A DNA stretch of 64,000 nucleotides from Haladaptatus sp. DYF46. GTDB taxonomy: Archaea; Halobacteriota; Halobacteria; Halobacteriales; Haladaptataceae. Of this stretch, positions 45,691 to 55,093 are shown piece by piece; position 1 is the stretch's first letter, and each line of letters begins with the position of its first letter. A program made the translations under genes and the position numbers. The stretch spans positions 186,001-250,000 of the forward strand of contig NZ_JAJFAY010000002.1 of NCBI RefSeq assembly GCF_021083305.1, in the 5' to 3' direction. The notes beneath the pieces were generated by a model. The model had not been told where the DNA came from. It made no database searches and was given only the letters and a program-made list of their open reading frames with translations.

Positions 45691-48600
45691 ATGCGAATAA
45701 TCCATAACGTGTTGCGTAGAAAACAAAAGATACTGGCACTCGCCCTCGTTTGGGTGGTAACGATTTCATGTAGTGCGCCGTTCGTCGGTGCCGCTACAAC
45801 CGCACAGAACCAGAACAACGCGGCCCTCGACACGCAGGGTCACCTCGGCTCCGTGGGAACGTCGGTTCCCCCCGCCGCCGCGCCGATCGACCCCGCGCTG
45901 ACGAAAGCGGACGGGGCCGTAACGGTCGTCGTGAGGTTGGACGAAGCGAACCCCTCCGTGACCGCCGACCGCGCCGCGACGATAGAGACGCTGAGAACTC
46001 ACGCGGAGCGAAGTCAGCGTCCCGTTCTCTCGTACGCGAAAAAGCATACGAAGAGCGTGACCGTTCTCAACCGTTTGTGGATCACCAACGCCGTCGTCCT
46101 CCGCGTCGACAAGGCCGACGTCGACCTGAAGGAGATAGCCAAAATAGACGGCGTGAAACGGTTGCACGAGAACTTCGAACTCTCCCTTCCGAAACCGGTC
46201 GACTCCAACGGGAACGACACGCCGGTCGGCATGTACGGGGGGAAAGCGGACTCCGTCGGGACGACCGACTACAACACGACCTACGGTCTCGACCAGATCA
46301 ACGCGACGGACGTGTGGGATTCCTACAACACCAAAGGGTCCGGCGTCAAAGTCGCGGTGCTGGACACCGGCGTGGACGTCGACCATCCGGATATCGACCT
46401 CTACACCGAAAACGAGAGCGATCCGACCTACCCCGGCGGGTGGGCCGAGTTCGACGGCGAAGGGAACCAAGTTCCGGGTAGCACCCCCCACGACACGGAC
46501 ACACACGGAACACACACGAGCGGAACCGTGTCCGGCAGGAACGCCAGCGGCGAGTACATCGGCGTCGCACCGGACGTCAGCCTGATGCACGGCCTCGTCC
46601 TGTCCAGCGGCGGCGGGTCGTTCGCACAGGTCGCCGGCGGAATGCAGTGGGCGGTCGAACAGGACGCCGACGTCATCAGCATGAGCCTCGGTGCGACCGG
46701 CTACTACGCCGACATGGTCGAACCCGTCCGGAACGCCGAATCGGCGGGAACCATCGTGGTCGCCGCCGCCGGAAACAGCGGCGAAGGAACGAGCGGTTCG
46801 CCCGGCAACGTGTACGAATCGTTCGCCATCGGCGCGTCGAACGAGGACCGAGGCATCGCCTCCTTCTCCAGCGGCGAGGAGATAGACACCGAGAACGATT
46901 GGGGAAGCGACGCACCCGCCTCGTGGCCGGATTCCTACGTCGTTCCCGACGTTTCGGCCCCCGGCGTGGACGTGAAGAGCTCAGTCCCCGGCGGCGGCTA
47001 CTCGCAGTACTCCGGCACCTCGATGGCAACGCCGCACACCGCCGGTGCGGTCGCACTGTTGCTCTCGGCGTCCGGCGACCTCCAACCGTCGCAGATCCGC
47101 GCCGCGTTCCGCGAGACGGCGGAAAAACCGGGGAACTGCTCCCCGAGTTGCACGCCGCGTGACGGAAACGATACCCGATACGGTGCGGGTATCATCGACG
47201 CGAAGGCGGCGACCGATACGGTCGCGCTCGAAAACGGAATCACCGGCACCGTCACGAACGGGAGCGGGTCGCCGATAGACGGTGCGACCGTCTCGCTCGG
47301 CAACGGACACGCGACCGAAACGAACGCGACCGGCAGTTACACGCTGCTGGAAGAACCCGGGACGTACGACGTCACGGCGAACGCGTTCGGCTATGAAGCG
47401 AACACCGCGACGGTGGACGTCGAAAACGGGACGTTCACGCAGCAGGACTTCTCGTTGTCGCCGGCGCTCGACGTACGCATCCTCGACGGCCAATCCGACG
47501 CGGTCGAAGGGGGAGATTCCGTCTCCGTGAGCGCCGACGTGCGGAATCTGGACACGTACACCGTCGAACTCACCGGCGACTACGATACGGGGAACGCGAC
47601 GTTATTCGTCAACGGCGACGAACACGCGTTCGGCGAGGCCATCGACATGGGTGGCTACTCCGGTGAACTCAACGTGACGGTCGAAACGACGTCGGGAACG
47701 CACGGGTCGTTCTCGCTCGCCCACACCTTCGAGGGACCGGGCGACACCGTGGAGACGACGACCGGTCCGACGCAGGTCTTCGAGGAGTACACCACCATCG
47801 CCGTGGTCGACTCCGACGAGGGCTACGGGGACCAGACCGCTTCTGCTCTCGACGCGTCGCTTCCCGGTAACTACCAAGTGACCGTCGTGCAGGACGAGAA
47901 CGCGATGGACGCCGTCGGGGAGTACGATTCGTTCGTCATGCAGGACCTCGACCCCTCCCAACTCGACGTGCAGGGGTTCGTCGACGCGACGAACGATCCG
48001 AGTACGGGCGTCGTCTGGCTCGAACAGTGGGGTGACGCGAGCGACACCGTCACGTCACGCTCCGACGCCGTCGGCGACCCGGCGGACACGGCGGACGAAG
48101 GGTTCGGGGCCGGAAACCCGTACTTCACCGTCACGAACTTCAGCCCCATCTTCGAAGGTGTCGGGTCGGTCGGCGACAACGTCACCATCCACACCGGTAG
48201 TTGGAGCGACCACGCGTGGTACGACGACTACAGCGGGCAAACCGTCGCGACGGTCGGCGACGACGACGGCACCAAAGGGTCCGCCATCGGCGTCGACCGA
48301 CAGTCCGGAACCGTACTCGCGTCGTCCCTCGGTCGAACGTCCTACGTCCAGAACGAGGACTACACCGAGGAGGCGGACATGATTCTGGCGAACGCCGTCC
48401 AGTACGTGAGTACCGCCCCGGCAGTCGTCGTCAAATCCGGACAGCCGCGACACGTGAACCCCGGCGAGGAGGTTCAGGTGAACTTGTCCGTGAACCAATT
48501 GCGCGACATTCAGGTCGATTTGAGCGAGAACTCCACGCTTTCGGAGGACGAACTCTCGCTCTACATCGACGGCTGGGGACCGATACCGTTCGGCCTCCCC

Positions 48601-50583
48601 ATCCTCGAACGACCACCGGTAACGTCCGACAACTACACCATCACCGTCGTTCCCGACGAGGACGCGGTCGGGTCCTTCTCGCTCGAAACGACGGCGACGG
48701 CTGGACCCGACGCGGAACGGGTCACGATTCGAACCGGCCCGACGGCCGTCTACGACGCGCCGATAAACGTCCCCGGAGACGTGGAGTCGATTCAGGAAGC
48801 GATAGACCTCGCACCGCCGGGCGCGGAAATCGTCGTCGGTGACGGCACGTTCACGGAACAAGTGAACGTGAACACGCCCAACCTCACCATCCGCAGCGCC
48901 GACGGTGCCTCGCCGGTAATCGCGGCACCCGAGAACGCCACCGGAAGCGTCGTCAACGTCTCCGCACCCGACGTGACCATCGACGACGTCACGGTCGATG
49001 CGGACGGACGGGCGAGCGGAATCACGATCGATGGCGCGGACGGCGCGACCGTCAGCGGCGTCACGGTCCGTAACGCGACCACCGGAATCGCGGTGGACGC
49101 CGGAAACGGTGCGGTCCTCGACGGGAACACCGTTCGAGATTCGTCGGTCGGTATCGCCGCGAACGCACCCGGTGCGTCCGTCACCGACAACACGGTCGAA
49201 GACGCGGCGACCGGGCTTCGATTCGGAAACGGAAACGACGCGGCCAGCGCGACCGACGTGCGGGGCAACGACGTCGCCGCCGAAACGGGCGTTCTGATCG
49301 ACGGCGCGGACGCCGAGTCCGTGTCGCTTCGGCTCAACGACCTCGAAGGGACGGACGTTGCGGTCGAATCGACGGCGGACGAAACGTTCGACGCGCGACT
49401 GAACTACTACGGCGACCGCGGTCCGGCGAACACGACGTTCAGCGGGGACGTCGTCCACGAACCGTTCCTGACCGCACCGCCCGAGGACGTCGATACCGAC
49501 GCGCCGACGCAAATCGGTATCGACCTCGACATGCCCGCGACCGCGGGTGACGGACAGGCGACGTACTACACCGTGGGCATTCCCGGCCCGACGGACCAGA
49601 CTGTCGGCGATATCATGGGTTCGTTCGACGGAACGGTCTACGGTTACGACGCCGACGCGGGTCAGTGGGAGCAGTTGACCGCCGACTCGTCGGTCGATGC
49701 GCTCGACGCGCTGTTGGTCGCGACGACGAGCGACGCACGCGCCATGCTGACCTTCGCGCACACGCAGGGACCGCCGTCCCCGCCGGGACAGGCGTCCCTC
49801 GTCGAAGGCTGGAACTTCGTGGCGGCACCGCAGTACGCGGGTGCCGACGACGCGTTCGCCGTCTCCTCCGGGAACCCGACGCTCGTGCAGGAGTACGCGA
49901 CGCAACCGACGAGCCAACCCGGTCCGCGGAGCGAACTGAGCGGGACGTACGAACTCGGCAGTTCCGAACCCGGCCCGAACGTGAGCGCGTTCTCGGGGTA
50001 TTACGTCTACTCGGAATCGTCCGGCACGCTCCCGACGTACCTCACGAGCGACCCGACGATGGCGGAACTGTACGACGGACTGAACATCGCGACCGACGAC
50101 CGCGGATTGCCGGAGAGTGACGCCTCGATGACGACGATGAAGACGGTATCGCCGGCGGACGTCTCGGTCGATGCGAACGGAAAGTCCGTGGAACCGCTCC
50201 CGACGCTTCCAGCGACCTTTTACGGAACCGTCACCGTAGATGGCGAACCGGCCGACGCCGGAACGACCGTCACGGTGAAAGTCGGCGGCGAGAAGCGCGG
50301 CACGTTCACGGTCGGCGAGGACGGTACCATCGGGGCCGCGAGCGGAACGGCGGAAAAACTCGTCGTCGCCGGAACGAAGGACGATGCGGGGGCACCCGTG
50401 ACGTTCTCCGTGGACGGCACCACCGCGACGACCGATTCGAAGGTCACGTGGAAACCGGGACAGGTCGAATCGGTACATCTCACCGTCAAGTCGGGCAAGA
50501 CCCTGCGAACGAGCAACGATTCGGAGGACTCGTCCGACGAGAAGAAGGAAGCGAACGACTCGCTCGAACTCCCGGTCGCCTGA
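45691..50583 (+). CDS. Giant secreted subtilisin-like protease with parallel beta-helix region
   Basis: After a Sec-type signal and propeptide comes an S8 domain with Asp225 (LDTGVD), His272 (DTHGTHTSGT), oxyanion Asn362 and Ser444 (SGTSMATPH). Next are a carboxypeptidase-regulatory-like fold (ITGTVTNGSGSPIDGA, about 510-600), unassigned beta domains, a NosD-like right-handed beta-helix (about 1030-1260) and a further C-terminal region. The end is Ser/Glu/Lys-rich and has no PGF-CTERM, so it may be shed. At 1630 residues it is far larger than typical halolysins. It acts outside the cell on proteins. Confidence 0.88.
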   Translation: MRIIHNVLRRKQKILALALVWVVTISCSAPFVGAATTAQNQNNAALDTQGHLGSVGTSVPPAAAPIDPALTKADGAVTVVVRLDEANPSVTADRAATIETLRTHAERSQRPVLSYAKKHTKSVTVLNRLWITNAVVLRVDKADVDLKEIAKIDGVKRLHENFELSLPKPVDSNGNDTPVGMYGGKADSVGTTDYNTTYGLDQINATDVWDSYNTKGSGVKVAVLDTGVDVDHPDIDLYTENESDPTYPGGWAEFDGEGNQVPGSTPHDTDTHGTHTSGTVSGRNASGEYIGVAPDVSLMHGLVLSSGGGSFAQVAGGMQWAVEQDADVISMSLGATGYYADMVEPVRNAESAGTIVVAAAGNSGEGTSGSPGNVYESFAIGASNEDRGIASFSSGEEIDTENDWGSDAPASWPDSYVVPDVSAPGVDVKSSVPGGGYSQYSGTSMATPHTAGAVALLLSASGDLQPSQIRAAFRETAEKPGNCSPSCTPRDGNDTRYGAGIIDAKAATDTVALENGITGTVTNGSGSPIDGATVSLGNGHATETNATGSYTLLEEPGTYDVTANAFGYEANTATVDVENGTFTQQDFSLSPALDVRILDGQSDAVEGGDSVSVSADVRNLDTYTVELTGDYDTGNATLFVNGDEHAFGEAIDMGGYSGELNVTVETTSGTHGSFSLAHTFEGPGDTVETTTGPTQVFEEYTTIAVVDSDEGYGDQTASALDASLPGNYQVTVVQDENAMDAVGEYDSFVMQDLDPSQLDVQGFVDATNDPSTGVVWLEQWGDASDTVTSRSDAVGDPADTADEGFGAGNPYFTVTNFSPIFEGVGSVGDNVTIHTGSWSDHAWYDDYSGQTVATVGDDDGTKGSAIGVDRQSGTVLASSLGRTSYVQNEDYTEEADMILANAVQYVSTAPAVVVKSGQPRHVNPGEEVQVNLSVNQLRDIQVDLSENSTLSEDELSLYIDGWGPIPFGLPILERPPVTSDNYTITVVPDEDAVGSFSLETTATAGPDAERVTIRTGPTAVYDAPINVPGDVESIQEAIDLAPPGAEIVVGDGTFTEQVNVNTPNLTIRSADGASPVIAAPENATGSVVNVSAPDVTIDDVTVDADGRASGITIDGADGATVSGVTVRNATTGIAVDAGNGAVLDGNTVRDSSVGIAANAPGASVTDNTVEDAATGLRFGNGNDAASATDVRGNDVAAETGVLIDGADAESVSLRLNDLEGTDVAVESTADETFDARLNYYGDRGPANTTFSGDVVHEPFLTAPPEDVDTDAPTQIGIDLDMPATAGDGQATYYTVGIPGPTDQTVGDIMGSFDGTVYGYDADAGQWEQLTADSSVDALDALLVATTSDARAMLTFAHTQGPPSPPGQASLVEGWNFVAAPQYAGADDAFAVSSGNPTLVQEYATQPTSQPGPRSELSGTYELGSSEPGPNVSAFSGYYVYSESSGTLPTYLTSDPTMAELYDGLNIATDDRGLPESDASMTTMKTVSPADVSVDANGKSVEPLPTLPATFYGTVTVDGEPADAGTTVTVKVGGEKRGTFTVGEDGTIGAASGTAEKLVVAGTKDDAGAPVTFSVDGTTATTDSKVTWKPGQVESVHLTVKSGKTLRTSNDSEDSSDEKKEANDSLELPVA

Positions 50584-50691
50584 TCACCGACGGCGGTGAT
50601 TTGCACGGCGAGCAGGACGATGGGCGCGGCTACTTTCTTCGCGGATGGAAACCTCCCGAGTCGAAAACGAGGAGCGGAAAGCGACGAGAGA

Positions 50692-50798
50692 CGAACGGGG
50701 GTGGATTCGAACCACCGGGGCCACGGTGTGGCCGCCATCGACGACGTGAAATCATGACTGGCGCGCCGATGGTGCTCGTACCGGCGAGCGACCCGTTC
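50692..50798 (-). tRNA. tRNA-like structure without an assignable anticodon
   Basis: The minus strand gives a seven-pair acceptor stem GAACGGG/CCCGTTC with discriminator G, a D-like arm GCTC/GAGC and a perfect T arm GGTGG-TTCGAAT-CCACC. It also has a long variable arm GGCCAC/GTGGCC, as in serine or leucine tRNAs. The anticodon arm is abnormal: nine pairs (CCATCGGCG/CGTCGATGG) close a 17-nt loop with no canonical anticodon. It is 107 nt long. It may be a decayed class II tRNA, one with an unusual intron, or a mobile tRNA-like element. Confidence 0.4.
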
Positions 50799-51152
50799 TC
50801 GCCCCGGAAACCCCCCGGGATCTAACCATCGTGCCATCGAGAACCGTCCGTACGTGGCTGTGACGGACTTTCCGAGGCGGCGATGGTTGCCGACCGTATG
50901 CGAACGACGCGACAGGAAGACCGTTTCAGGACGACGTTCGCAAGAGAGCCCACGTCCGGACCGCGTATTGTTATGCGGTCCCTGAAAGCTGAAAAAGGGA
51001 GACGGAAGCGACTTCGTGTCACCCCTACGGTCGCACGAACGTGAGTATCCGCCTCGAAACCGAGAATTCAAAAGCCGAATTGAATGGAAAATAGCGGCGG
51101 CCGGACCGCCCGAACACACGGAACTCGGTATCGGAAAAATCGGTGGCCGTTC
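50799..51152. other. Gap between tRNA-like structure and the lamin-tail gene
   Basis: The first part is GC-rich, with CCCCGG repeats near 50803-50820. From 50990 it becomes more AT-rich. No reading frame or recognisable RNA is supported. Confidence 0.25.
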
Positions 51153-51950
51153 TCAACAGTCGTCGTCGCTCGACTCGTCGGCTTCCGAGTCCGACTCGGA
51201 ACTGCTCGACATCTGCCCGCTCCCGTCGTCCGACCCACCGGAACCGTCATCGGTGGTGTCGTCCGACTCGTCGCCGCCGGACCCGTCAGTACCGTCGTCA
51301 GACGTGGTTTCCTCGCTGGTGGTCGTCGTCTCACCGTCGTCCGTCGAGGTGGTTTTCTCTTCGGTAGTGGTCTCCTCTTCCGTCGTTGTGGTCCCTTCTG
51401 TCGTCTCGTCCTCGGGCGTCGTTGTTTCCTCTTCGGTGGTCGTCTCGTCCTCTGTCGTCTCGTCGCCCGCACCGTCGTCACCGTCGCCGCCACTGCTACC
51501 ACTGTCACCGCCGCCACCACTGCCGAACAGGTCGTCTCCGCTGTTGGCCACTTCGTTGCCGTCTGAATCGAGGAGCGCGATGACGTCGTTACCGTCGGTG
51601 TCGATGACCTTCTCGTCGAACGGGTCTTCGACGACGACGCCGTCGTCGGGAGTCTCCCCCGCGCCGGATGCTATCTTTATCGTGTCCCGCGCTTGGACGC
51701 TCGTTCCGCTCGGGATGGTTCCTTTCTCGCCCGACCCGTCGCTCCCGTACTCGAAGTCGACGGTCCAACCGGAGAGGTCGACTTCCGCGGTGGTCATGTT
51801 AACGAACACGATGTATTCGCCCGTCGAAGATACCTCCAGCACTTGAAACTCCGGGGTGTCGCTTTCCTGCCCGAACGCCTGCGGTGCGCCCACCCCGATG
51901 GCGAGCGTTGCTCCGATACCGGTGAGAACTTTTCTCCGAGTGTGCTCCAT
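51153..51950 (-). CDS. Secreted lamin-tail-domain protein with acidic Thr-rich tail
   Basis: A Tat signal (R5-R6, TRRKVLTGIGA) leads into a lamin-tail domain (about 30-150), with FQVLEVSSTGEYIVFVNM and VDLSGWTVDFEYG. A 115-residue low-complexity tail of Thr, Glu, Asp and Ser follows and ends in DDDC. The tail has no membrane helix, so the protein is not a standard PGF-CTERM type; the terminal Cys is odd. Lamin-tail proteins in haloarchaea are often linked to secreted nucleases. No nuclease is nearby. Confidence 0.75.
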   Translation of the reverse strand: MEHTRRKVLTGIGATLAIGVGAPQAFGQESDTPEFQVLEVSSTGEYIVFVNMTTAEVDLSGWTVDFEYGSDGSGEKGTIPSGTSVQARDTIKIASGAGETPDDGVVVEDPFDEKVIDTDGNDVIALLDSDGNEVANSGDDLFGSGGGGDSGSSGGDGDDGAGDETTEDETTTEEETTTPEDETTEGTTTTEEETTTEEKTTSTDDGETTTTSEETTSDDGTDGSGGDESDDTTDDGSGGSDDGSGQMSSSSESDSEADESSDDDC

Positions 51951-52400
51951 GATACATCCAGTACAACACAAAATGTAGTCTTAAAATGTGTTGGCGGAAC
52001 GGATTCATGTTTGTAACAATACCTAATAAATACGTAATTGGCAGTATTATTTAGTAGCACGAGGGAAACTCGTTCGAGTCATCGACAATCACAGTCCGAA
52101 CTCGCTATACGCAGTGATGTGACGGTGGGACCTCTCTTCGGAAGAACACTTCTATGTGACCGGTTGTCATAGTCATCACGGCGGTGACTGGTATCGTATC
52201 CGGGAATTAGGGGAAAAACCCACTATCCGATGCATTCAGTGAATGGAAAGATAATACATCAATCTTACTTTCAGATAGGATCGAAAACCCGGATTCGTTT
52301 TTCAATAGTTCCGAAATAGGGGCGGTTCGCGAGCAATTCGGCGTTCCCAGCCGAGACGATTCTCACCGCTCTTCGAATCAGCGTGTCGGGAAACGAAAAC
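51951..52400. other. AT-rich gap at the island edge
   Basis: About 450 bases hold AT-rich promoter-like stretches (51960-52055). A minus-strand frame ending at 52271 might code a short peptide (FSFPDTLIRRAVRIV and onward), but it lacks support. No RNA gene is visible. Confidence 0.25.
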
Positions 52401-52422
52401 ATGCCCAGGGAGGGCACGGAAC
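52401..52422. repeat. Imperfect copy of the tRNA-Met 3' end (candidate att site)
   Basis: These bases match the 3' terminus of tRNA-Met (59329-59350) at 19 of 22 positions in the same orientation. The two copies bracket about 6.9 kb with a broken integrase gene, a toxin pair and an IS. They therefore look like the aged ends of an integrated element. Confidence 0.5.
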
Positions 52423-52455
52423 ACGAAGTTTCGAATTCCGCTTTAATAGTATAAG

Positions 52456-52688
52456 TCAACGCCCGATTTCGGCCTCGACCCGCCATCGATCGTCCTCCGA
52501 GTAGTACGCGCCACCAGATGCGCCACCGTTCGGGAGGTGATCCGGACGCTCGGGACAGCCGTACCGGTGACCCACTTCGAGGTCCTCGGGGGTGCGGTGC
52601 AGCGAGCCCAGCAGGTCGAACAGCGGAACTCGTTCTTGCGTTCAACTGACCGCGTGCAAGGTGAGGCCGGGTAGTCGAGAACGCTCAT
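52456..52688 (-). pseudogene. Frameshifted small gene
   Basis: Translation begins at the ATG at 52688 (MSVLDYPASPC). After about 20 codons the sensible sequence moves to another frame: RVPLFDLLGSLHRTPEDLEV, then GHRYGCPERPDHLPNGG to a stop at 52456. Neither frame alone gives a full protein, so one base change has broken it. Its start overlaps the stop of the preceding broken zinc-finger gene as ATGA. The family is unknown to me. Confidence 0.45.
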
Positions 52689-52856
52689 TCGGAATCATCC
52701 TCCGAGCCGTAACGGTGGGTGTAGATCGTGCCCACCTATGTCGAGTGGCCGTACTTCTGGTGGTGTTGAGCGGCAATTCCCATCCCGTTTTTCGCGTCGC
52801 CACCGAAGTCACAGCCGTACTGGCAAGTGACGAAGTGTATCAGGCTTCACCTCCAT
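52685..52856 (-). pseudogene. Broken small C2H2-like zinc-finger gene
   Basis: From an ATG at 52856 the frame shifts early, then reads HFVTCQYGCDF and AAQHHQKYGHST, a cysteine pair and a histidine group spaced like haloarchaeal C2H2 fingers. An internal TAG follows, then VGTIYTHRYGSEDDSE to the stop. The frameshift and the stop both argue for a dead gene. Similar microproteins are common on haloarchaeal mobile elements. Confidence 0.45.
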
Positions 52857-52879
52857 CGACTGCGAGTCCGACTTCTTCG

Positions 52880-53185
52880 ATGCGTTGGAAACATCCGGAT
52901 ATAAAAGAGATCTCCACATGGGGGGAGGACACAACCTTGATCCGGCGATTTGGAGAGTATGTACTGTCCCTATTAGCTTCGCTACTTGCTGCTAGTATCG
53001 TTGTGTTCCCCTTCGAGGGAAGTCCAGAACCAGGGAATGTACTGAGGCTGGTTTGGGTCGTTGTATTTTTTACAGTGTTTATACTGCTCATGGCGCGTGA
53101 CGACCTCGTGGCGACCTGGGACTATTTCCGCCGCGGTGATTGGGATATTCGGATCGCAAATCAGAGTGGGTCATGCCGTCACTAG
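52880..53185 (+). CDS. Small two-helix membrane protein
   Basis: This 101-residue frame starts MRWKHPDIKEISTWGED and has two helices, YVLSLLASLLAASIVVF and LVWVVVFFTVFILLM. The charged end is DDLVATWDYFRRGDWD. It is AT-rich relative to the core genome. No family is recognised; the start is the first ATG that avoids the divergent zinc-finger remnant. Confidence 0.55.
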   Translation: MRWKHPDIKEISTWGEDTTLIRRFGEYVLSLLASLLAASIVVFPFEGSPEPGNVLRLVWVVVFFTVFILLMARDDLVATWDYFRRGDWDIRIANQSGSCRH

Positions 53186-53248
53186 AACGGGCTGGGCGTG
53201 TACTACTGGCAGAACATCTTTTTAGTGCTCTGTGTACAATGTACACGT

Positions 53249-53560
53249 ATGAGCTCGAGCAAACGCGTGCACTTTCGCGCACCCGAGCGACTCATCGAAC
53301 AAGCCGACGTCCTCGCCGTTGCAGAAGACAAAAACCGAACTGACGTCCTTGTCGACGCTCTCCGCGACTACCTCATGGACGCGAGCGACAAAGAACGTGT
53401 TCAGCAATCGATCGCGAACGCCTACTACGAAGACCGACTCACGTTCGACCAGGTAAAGGCGATCGTGGGCACCGAGGCCGCTCAGAATTTCCGGGTGCTC
53501 AAACACCAGCTGAATGACGACAGCCTTAGCGACGATCTCGCTGCCGCTCTCGACGAATGA
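53249..53560 (+). CDS. Ribbon-helix-helix antitoxin
   Basis: This 103-residue protein begins with a short strand RVHFRAPERLIEQADVLA and a helix pair, a ribbon-helix-helix DNA-binding fold. The C-terminal part, YYEDRLTFDQVKAIVGTEAA, resembles UPF0175 antitoxins. Its stop overlaps the start of the PIN-like gene as ATGA. It should neutralise that toxin and repress the operon. Confidence 0.78.
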   Translation: MSSSKRVHFRAPERLIEQADVLAVAEDKNRTDVLVDALRDYLMDASDKERVQQSIANAYYEDRLTFDQVKAIVGTEAAQNFRVLKHQLNDDSLSDDLAAALDE

Positions 53561-54060
53561 AACTCGTCGCAGATACATCCGGCCTCGTAAGTCTCGCTGC
53601 CACGACGGATGCCCGTCGACTCGCGCTTCCGCTCTTCCTCGACGGGTATGACGTTGCCGTCCCACACCACGTTATCGATGAACTGGAAACCATCGCCCAG
53701 TATTCGGATGCTCACGCGCAGGCTGCACAAGCGATCCTTGACGAACAGGATAAGATTCTGATCCGTGATAGTGTACTGGACCCGGAGTTTCCGCTCGACG
53801 ACGGTGAAAACGCGGCCATTCAGCTTACCAAGGAGATCGGTGCCGCGTTTTTCTACTGTGACGAGTACAGCCAACTCGCGCTTATTCATGCCTCGCTTGC
53901 CGAGCCACAGCTCGTGACAACCCCGCGTGTGCTCAAAGCACTCGTCGTGCACGGCGATCTCACGAACACCGAGGCGAAAGAGCTCCTCGAGCAGATCAGT
54001 CAGGTTCGAAGCTGGGAGACGAACGCGTACGTCCAGCAGGCCGAACAATTGTTTGAGTGA
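53557..54060 (+). CDS. PIN-like (DUF3368-type) toxin
   Basis: The start MKLVADTSGLVSLA supplies the first conserved PIN aspartate (Asp6). Later acidic residues (VIDELE, DDGENAAIQL and FYCDEYS) complete the site. The 167-residue protein is a probable Mg-dependent ribonuclease. Translational overlap with the antitoxin gene and the island setting support a type II toxin-antitoxin module. Its RNA target is unknown. Confidence 0.78.
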   Translation: MKLVADTSGLVSLAATTDARRLALPLFLDGYDVAVPHHVIDELETIAQYSDAHAQAAQAILDEQDKILIRDSVLDPEFPLDDGENAAIQLTKEIGAAFFYCDEYSQLALIHASLAEPQLVTTPRVLKALVVHGDLTNTEAKELLEQISQVRSWETNAYVQQAEQLFE

Positions 54061-54181
54061 GCGGCCTCAGCATTCATCGTCGCGACAGCCGCTTCGCGTG
54101 TCGTCGACGGGCAAGAACTCGGGAATCCCAGAACGGGGGTGACAACGGGAACGGTCTTCCCGGTGGAACCACATAATCACG

Positions 54182-54586
54182 GTGAATTCCATCCGAATTC
54201 GCACGAGCGAAGGCAACGAGTGGCGCTATGACGCTCGAGAAATCGCCCTGATTAGACGGCCAAGCTATACCGGTCGGGACCGTAGCACTAGGCTGGGAAT
54301 GACCTTCGCGACGATCGATCTCGAGATCGGGAAAGAGGACGCACACGAGATTATCAGTGAATCGGTGGACGGGCTTCGAGTGAAATCGGTGAACGGCTCG
54401 ATCGAATATCGAAACACTGGGGGAATGTTACTTGCGATCCTCTCAAACGCCGATGGGAGAAACGGAGTGAACGCAACACTCCGGTACCAGACCTCCGTGA
54501 TCGCTCCGTTTCTCGCCCATGGTCGAGTGAAAGCACGAGAGATCAGAACAGCGGTTGAGGACTACCGCACACCCAATAAGCACTGA
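54182..54586 (+). CDS. Hypothetical protein
   Basis: This 134-residue protein starts at a GTG (NSIRIRTSEGNEWRYD); no better ATG precedes it. It is soluble, beta-rich at first and helical at the end (VKAREIRTAVEDYR). It follows the toxin gene by 120 bp on the same strand. I see no catalytic motif. The start is uncertain. Confidence 0.5.
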   Translation: MNSIRIRTSEGNEWRYDAREIALIRRPSYTGRDRSTRLGMTFATIDLEIGKEDAHEIISESVDGLRVKSVNGSIEYRNTGGMLLAILSNADGRNGVNATLRYQTSVIAPFLAHGRVKAREIRTAVEDYRTPNKH

Positions 54587-54895
54587 ACCGCATATTTTTG
54601 CACACCTCGCCTAGAAACCTAGTTTCATCGGGTAACTGAAACAGTAGTCAGATATAAAGAGCGTCGTGAACCGTCCGATCAGCTCAATCGAAGCAGTGAC
54701 GAGTTACTCGCGATCGACTCGATTTGCACACGGAACTCGCGATAGATGTGTGCAATTTCGCGGATTCGTTTCTCGTCTTCTACAACCCCAAGGGGGGTGT
54801 GGGGATGCGATAGGGGAACCACCTCATAATAAGTGGAGTAGGCCAACCCCGATACCCTTGTCTCGATCTGTGTACAGTTCGTGGTGCTGATCTAC
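54587..54895. other. 309-bp gap in the island
   Basis: This stretch is AT-rich with a G-run (CAAGGGGGG-like, near 54788). I see neither a gene nor a clear structure. Confidence 0.25.
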
Positions 54896-55093
54896 CTAAT
54901 TATGGTTTGGCTCTGTCCCGTGTCGGGACCAAAGCTGCCATCCCGAGCCAAGCACAATAAGCGAGAAGCAAATAAGAGCAATAACTGCCCAGATATCTCC
55001 TTTGCCGATGGTGATTCTATACGCCTGTATAACCGCCGCGATACTGATTGAGACGATGATAAATAGCAGTCGGCGCTGAGATTCGCCGGACAT
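54896..55093 (-). CDS. Small two-helix membrane protein
   Basis: This 65-residue frame (MSGESQRRLLFIIVS) has two helices, FIIVSISIAAVIQAY and VIALICFSLIVLGSGW, and a polar end WSRHGTEPNHN. Start and reality are moderately uncertain. An AT-rich leader precedes it. Confidence 0.5.
   Translation of the reverse strand: MSGESQRRLLFIIVSISIAAVIQAYRITIGKGDIWAVIALICFSLIVLGSGWQLWSRHGTEPNHN

Noticed and set aside
48055-50478. 807-codon open frame antisense to the giant protease
   Set aside because: It mirrors the GC-biased coding strand and is rich in Arg and Val with no domain; the protease frame carries all recognisable motifs.
52685-52856. Read at first as a tyrosine-integrase C terminus because of GHST...IYTHRYG
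   Set aside because: The preceding CQYGCDF and AAQHHQKYGH pattern fits a haloarchaeal C2H2-like finger better, and no catalytic Arg or His box is present.
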